Program-made: the position numbers and the translations under genes
NCBI RefSeq assembly: GCF_001428045.1
Contig: NZ_LMSD01000010.1
Span: forward strand, 64,385-128,384
Origin: Paenibacillus sp. Soil750
GTDB lineage: Bacteria > Bacillota > Bacilli > Paenibacillales > NBRC-103111
DNA: 64,000 nucleotides
Direction of reading: 5' to 3'
Notes under the pieces: model-generated
Told to the model about the DNA's origin: nothing
What the model saw: only the letters and a program-made list of their open reading frames with translations
Database searches by the model: none
Part shown: positions 60,529 through 64,000 of the stretch, one piece after another
Position numbering within the stretch: position 1 is the stretch's first letter
Layout: each line of letters opens with the position of its first letter

Positions 60529-62403
60529 ATGTGTGGTATTACGGGTGTAATGTATTTTGAAGATAGAGAACCAACAGAGGCGATGCTTCAGCAAATGACA
60601 GATGTGATCGTACATCGGGGGCCCAATGATGTTGGCTTCTGGACAGAGAATCGCATTGGCTTAGGATTTAGACGATTATCCGTTATTGATATCAAAGAAG
60701 GCCATCAGCCATTAGCGAATGAAGATGAAACCGTCTGGATTATTTTCAACGGTGAAATTTATAATTACAAAGAGCTGCGCACGATGTTGAAGGAGCGCGG
60801 TCATATTTTCCGCACGCAAAGTGACACAGAAGTTATCGTCCATCTTTATGAGGAGTTTGGCGAGGATTGCGTGAAGCATATGCGTGGTATGTTCGGTTTT
60901 GTTATCTGGGACCGCAAGAAAAAGCAGCTGTTTGGTGCGAGAGACCACTTCGGCATTAAGCCGTTTTATTATCATGTGAGTGACCGTCAATTCCTGTTCG
61001 GCTCGGAGATCAAGAGCTTGCTTGCGGCGGAAGGCATGAATCGGTTGATCCATACGGACAGCTTGCTGAATTACTTGACCTTTCAATATGTGCCAGAGCC
61101 GCATACGATGTTTCAAGGTATCTATAAGCTGCCGCCTGCTCACTCGGTTACAATTACTTTTGACGGCAAAATGACCCTACATAAATATTGGGATCCTATG
61201 TTTGAGCCAGAAGAGAAGCCATTTGACTACTATGTGGAACAAATTCGTGAAGGCTTGAAAGAATCCGTCAAGCTTCACATGGTCAGCGACGTGGAACGCG
61301 GATGTTTCCTGTCGAGTGGGATTGACTCGACGGCGATTGCTACGCACATGCGGAATATCGAACCGATCCGCACGTTCTCCGTTGGCTTCGATGGTGCCAA
61401 CAACGAAACGCCGATCGCTGCTCAGACCGCAGCTACGCTCGGGACCGAGCACTACGATAAAATCATCACGCAGGATGATTTCTTTGCGACGATGCCGAAA
61501 GCGATCTGGCACCAGGACGAGCCTGTCGCCGATCCTTCGGCCATTGCCCTCTACCACGTCGCTCAGCTTGCGCGTGAGCACGTAACGGTCGTGCTGTCCG
61601 GCGAAGGCGCGGACGAGCTGTTCGGCGGCTATCGCATCTATCGCGAGCCGCAGTCGCTCAAGCCGCTGGATCAGCTGCCGTCATCGGTGAAGCGCATGCT
61701 GAACCGCTTCGCACGCATACTGCCGAGTGGAGTGAAAGGCCGCAACTATGTGTTGCGGGGAACGACTCCGCTAGAAGAACGCTTCCTCGGGAATGCCAAA
61801 ATCTTCTCCGAGGATATGAAAGCGGAAGTGCTCCGTCTCGATAGTGAGATGCTGCGCGCCTACAAGAATCCCGTGCAAATCGCCGGCGATTACTATAACA
61901 AAACGAAACATTTGGATCCAGTAAGCCGGATGCAGTACATCGACATGAATTTGTGGATGCCTGGCGATATTCTCATGAAAGCCGACAAAATGACGATGGC
62001 GCATTCCTTGGAGCTGCGCGTTCCTTTTCTGGACAAGGAACTGTTCGAAGTGGCTCGCCGTATTCCAGCGAAGTATCGCATAGCGAATGGGACAACGAAG
62101 TACATTTTCCGAAAAGCGATGGAAGGCATCATTCCGGATCCGATTCTGAATCGTCCGAAGTTAGGCTTCCCAGTACCCCTGCGGGATTGGATGAAAGGCG
62201 CTATGGGAGATATGGTGATGGACCAAATCAAAACCAGCGGGATAGAGGATTACATCGACATTGAGGCAGTTGAGAAAATGCTGCATAAGCATCGCATCGG
62301 TCAAGGGGACTACGCACGACGCTTGTGGACTCTCTATATTTTTGCACTTTGGCACAAAACGTTCATGGAAGAGCTGCCTAAGAAAGTGCTCACTGCTTAC
62401 TAG
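60529..62403 (+). CDS. asnB: asparagine synthetase B (glutamine-hydrolysing)
   Basis: A 624-residue enzyme. ATG 60529 gives MCGITG, placing the glutaminase nucleophile Cys2 correctly; the frame's earlier start is not used and CGGAGGAGTGA is well placed. Glutaminase domain (1-210) with NGEIYNY and SDTEVIV; synthetase domain with the ATP loop LSSGIDST and LSGEGADELFGGY. It makes asparagine from aspartate, glutamine and ATP. The middle third (about 61330-61950) is richer in GC than the ends. Confidence 0.96.
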   Translation: MCGITGVMYFEDREPTEAMLQQMTDVIVHRGPNDVGFWTENRIGLGFRRLSVIDIKEGHQPLANEDETVWIIFNGEIYNYKELRTMLKERGHIFRTQSDTEVIVHLYEEFGEDCVKHMRGMFGFVIWDRKKKQLFGARDHFGIKPFYYHVSDRQFLFGSEIKSLLAAEGMNRLIHTDSLLNYLTFQYVPEPHTMFQGIYKLPPAHSVTITFDGKMTLHKYWDPMFEPEEKPFDYYVEQIREGLKESVKLHMVSDVERGCFLSSGIDSTAIATHMRNIEPIRTFSVGFDGANNETPIAAQTAATLGTEHYDKIITQDDFFATMPKAIWHQDEPVADPSAIALYHVAQLAREHVTVVLSGEGADELFGGYRIYREPQSLKPLDQLPSSVKRMLNRFARILPSGVKGRNYVLRGTTPLEERFLGNAKIFSEDMKAEVLRLDSEMLRAYKNPVQIAGDYYNKTKHLDPVSRMQYIDMNLWMPGDILMKADKMTMAHSLELRVPFLDKELFEVARRIPAKYRIANGTTKYIFRKAMEGIIPDPILNRPKLGFPVPLRDWMKGAMGDMVMDQIKTSGIEDYIDIEAVEKMLHKHRIGQGDYARRLWTLYIFALWHKTFMEELPKKVLTAY

Positions 62404-62450
62404 AATGACAATGGCAAATGTAAGGCAGCATGAGACAGGAGTTGGCGCGA

Positions 62451-63188
62451 ATGGGAACCTATAAATTAATCGCACTTGACATGGATGGCACCTTATTGAA
62501 CGAGGACAAGAAAATATCTGCGGAGAATCAAGCGGCGATTCGCGAAGCTTCTGCACAAGGTAAAGTGGTGATCATGTCCACGGGACGCGGTGCCATCAGT
62601 GCTTTGCCTTTCATTAAGGAGCTGGGGCTTTCAACGCCCCTTGTTGTGGTAAACGGCAGTGAAGTATGGGCTTCGCCAGATACGTTGCTGAAACGAACGC
62701 TAGTACCGATTGAAACGATACGTAATTTGCACCAGCTAGCAGTGGAAAATGACTGCTGGTGGTGGGCGTATTCCGTAGCAGGTGTGTTCAATCGCGAGAG
62801 CGAAGGGCTGGATATGAATCAGCATGAATGGCTTAAATTTGGATATTTCACAGATAATGCAGAGAAATTGCAACGCATTCGCGATGTGGTGTCGAGTTGG
62901 GGGACCCTTGAAATCACCAATTCACACCCGTCGAACTTGGAACTGAACCCGCTCGGCATCAGCAAAGCAACGGGTGTAGAAACGGTGTGCCAACTTCTGG
63001 GCATTGCGATGTCCGAGGTGATTGCTATGGGTGACAGCGAAAATGATATTGCGATGATTCGTGAGGCAGGACTAGGGGTGGCTATGGGAAATGCCCAGGA
63101 AGAAGTGAAGCGGATCGCTGATATTACGACAGTTACGAACAATGAGCATGCTGTCGCACAAGTCATTCGCACTTACTTGCTTGCCTAG
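62451..63188 (+). CDS. Cof-type HAD hydrolase
   Basis: A 245-residue HAD-IIB phosphatase: motif I ALDMDGTLL (D10, D12), motif II STGRG, the motif III lysine in GISKATGVE and motif IV GDSENDIAMI. It has the alpha/beta cap (C2B) typical of Cof/YitU/YkrA sugar- or flavin-phosphate phosphatases. Substrate unknown. CAGGAG favours ATG 62451 over 62430. Confidence 0.88.
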   Translation: MGTYKLIALDMDGTLLNEDKKISAENQAAIREASAQGKVVIMSTGRGAISALPFIKELGLSTPLVVVNGSEVWASPDTLLKRTLVPIETIRNLHQLAVENDCWWWAYSVAGVFNRESEGLDMNQHEWLKFGYFTDNAEKLQRIRDVVSSWGTLEITNSHPSNLELNPLGISKATGVETVCQLLGIAMSEVIAMGDSENDIAMIREAGLGVAMGNAQEEVKRIADITTVTNNEHAVAQVIRTYLLA

Positions 63189-63240
63189 CCCAGGACCAAG
63201 ATCCACCACATTCACGCTATAATGGAGGAATGAACTGCGC

Positions 63241-63720
63241 ATGATTACCTTGGGTTGGATTGTCGTTATTCTTTTATTTGTCATCGGAATGGTGGGGGCC
63301 GTTTATCCGATTCTTCCTGGTGTACTGGCTATTTATGCGGCCTTTTTCATCTATGGCTGGCTAATCACCTGGAAGCACTTCGGCTTCTGGTTCTGGTTGA
63401 TCCAGACCTTGGTTGTCATCATTATTATCGTGGCGGATTACGCGGTTAGTGCATTAGGGGTCAAAAAGTTCGGCGGCTCGAAACCGGCAATCGTCGGAAG
63501 CACCATTGGTTTGATCATTGGTCCTTTCGTGATTCCAGCATTCGGGATCATCCTAGGTCCATTCATTGGCGCTGTAGTGGGTGAATTGATTGCTGGAACC
63601 TCCTGGCAGAACGCCGTACGCGCAGGAATTGGGTCTGTGCTTGGTTTTTTTGCCAGCTCAGTGGTGAAAATCGTTTTGCAGCTGGCAATGATTATTATTT
63701 TCTTCTTGTGGATCTTTTGA
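63241..63720 (+). CDS. DUF456 membrane protein
   Basis: A 159-residue very hydrophobic protein with about five helices and the Gly-rich repeats of DUF456 (GMVGAVYPILPGV; IGLIIGPFVIPAFGIILGPFIGAVVGEL). Function unknown. TATAATGGAGGA (63213-63224) combines a possible -10 and the ribosome binding site. Confidence 0.85.
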   Translation: MITLGWIVVILLFVIGMVGAVYPILPGVLAIYAAFFIYGWLITWKHFGFWFWLIQTLVVIIIIVADYAVSALGVKKFGGSKPAIVGSTIGLIIGPFVIPAFGIILGPFIGAVVGELIAGTSWQNAVRAGIGSVLGFFASSVVKIVLQLAMIIIFFLWIF

Positions 63721-63766
63721 GGCCTAGATAGACGTAAGAAAACTGTAAGAGAGAGAAGGAACGGAC

Positions 63767-64000
63767 TTGACGAAGGTAACCAAAGATTCCCTTGTAAAAG
63801 GGACGCTCATTCTCACCGTAGCCGCGCTTGTAGCGCGGTTTCTCGGCGTTTTCCAGCGAATACCGCTGGTGCATCTGCTTGAGGAAAAAGGGATGGGCAG
63901 CTATTCTATTGCTTTTAATTTATATTCCATCCTGCTCGTTATCGCAACAGCGGGTATTCCGAGTGCATTAAGTAAAATGGTTGCCGAGAAGAGAGCCATC
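63767..64000 (+). CDS. SpoVB/MurJ-like polysaccharide-lipid flippase (partial, runs off the end)
   Basis: First 78 residues of a multi-pass protein. TTG start with AAGGA in front. VKGTLILTVAALVARFLGVFQRIPLVHLL and MGSYSIAFNLYSILLVIATAGIPSALSKMVAEK match the polysaccharide biosynthesis/MATE-like flippases such as SpoVB and YtgP. It would move lipid-linked cell wall precursors; the exact member is open. Confidence 0.85.
   Translation, partial: MTKVTKDSLVKGTLILTVAALVARFLGVFQRIPLVHLLEEKGMGSYSIAFNLYSILLVIATAGIPSALSKMVAEKRAI

Overview
The window reads as a chromosomal segment of an endospore-forming Firmicute, most likely Paenibacillus or a close relative (Paenibacillaceae). Supporting signs are two alpha/beta-type small acid-soluble spore proteins with sigma-G-type promoters, the spore coat protein GerQ, a YycC-like protein, a T-box riboswitch in front of trpS, perfect GlnR/TnrA boxes at the urea genes, strong AGGAGG-type ribosome binding sites and moderate GC. 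The species cannot be fixed from the sequence alone. No tRNA, rRNA or CRISPR array was seen.

Layout. 1-6384 is host core: DUF2225 protein, diguanylate cyclase, two small conserved proteins, oligoendopeptidase PepF, a chemoreceptor without an outer sensor domain, and a small unknown gene whose 3' end abuts the insertion. About 6380-23483 is a 17-kb integrated mobile element. 23594-34957 holds a Fur-controlled ferric-siderophore uptake system, an alpha/beta SASP gene, RNase HI, a sugar ABC transporter and ilvD. 35046-41183 holds a YraQ-type permease with a His-rich loop, T-box/trpS, a second SASP gene, a membrane hydrolase, gerQ and an orphan OmpR-type response regulator. 41402-51341 is a nitrogen-scavenging island: urtABCDE (urea import, leftward) divergent from ureABCFGD (urease, rightward). 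51744-64000 holds ctaB and a SCO1-like protein (cytochrome oxidase assembly), a TOPRIM protein, an MFS transporter, a CvpA-like/transglutaminase protein, a HAD phosphatase, a class B PBP, asnB, a Cof-type phosphatase, a DUF456 protein and the start of a SpoVB/MurJ-type flippase.

The mobile element is the part that ordinary annotation does not explain. It has a Tn916-like tyrosine integrase with TTGACCAC repeats at both ends and a repressor/Cro-like switch with four copies of one operator. It also has an excisionase-like protein and a small putative replication protein followed by palindromic repeats. Next comes a fragmentary phage module: ArpU-like regulator, truncated HNH-like zinc protein, HK97-type prohead protease, a coiled-coil protein where the capsid gene should be, and a lone tape-measure protein. 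No terminase, portal, major capsid, baseplate or lysis gene is present. The right half carries an FtsK-like ATPase, a replication-relaxation protein and a VirB2-like membrane protein, which look conjugation-related. Cargo genes share a repeated roughly 40-bp leader, and a deaminase-toxin-like gene with a small partner sits at the right end. It may be a phage satellite/ICE hybrid or a decayed composite; the compact, mostly intact gene set leans me towards a functional element.

Genes work together in clear units: FecB/C/D/E-like proteins import iron when Fur lets go; UrtABCDE brings in urea that UreABC, matured by UreF, UreG and UreD, hydrolyses to ammonia under GlnR/TnrA control; CtaB and the SCO1-like protein supply heme O and copper for terminal oxidase assembly.
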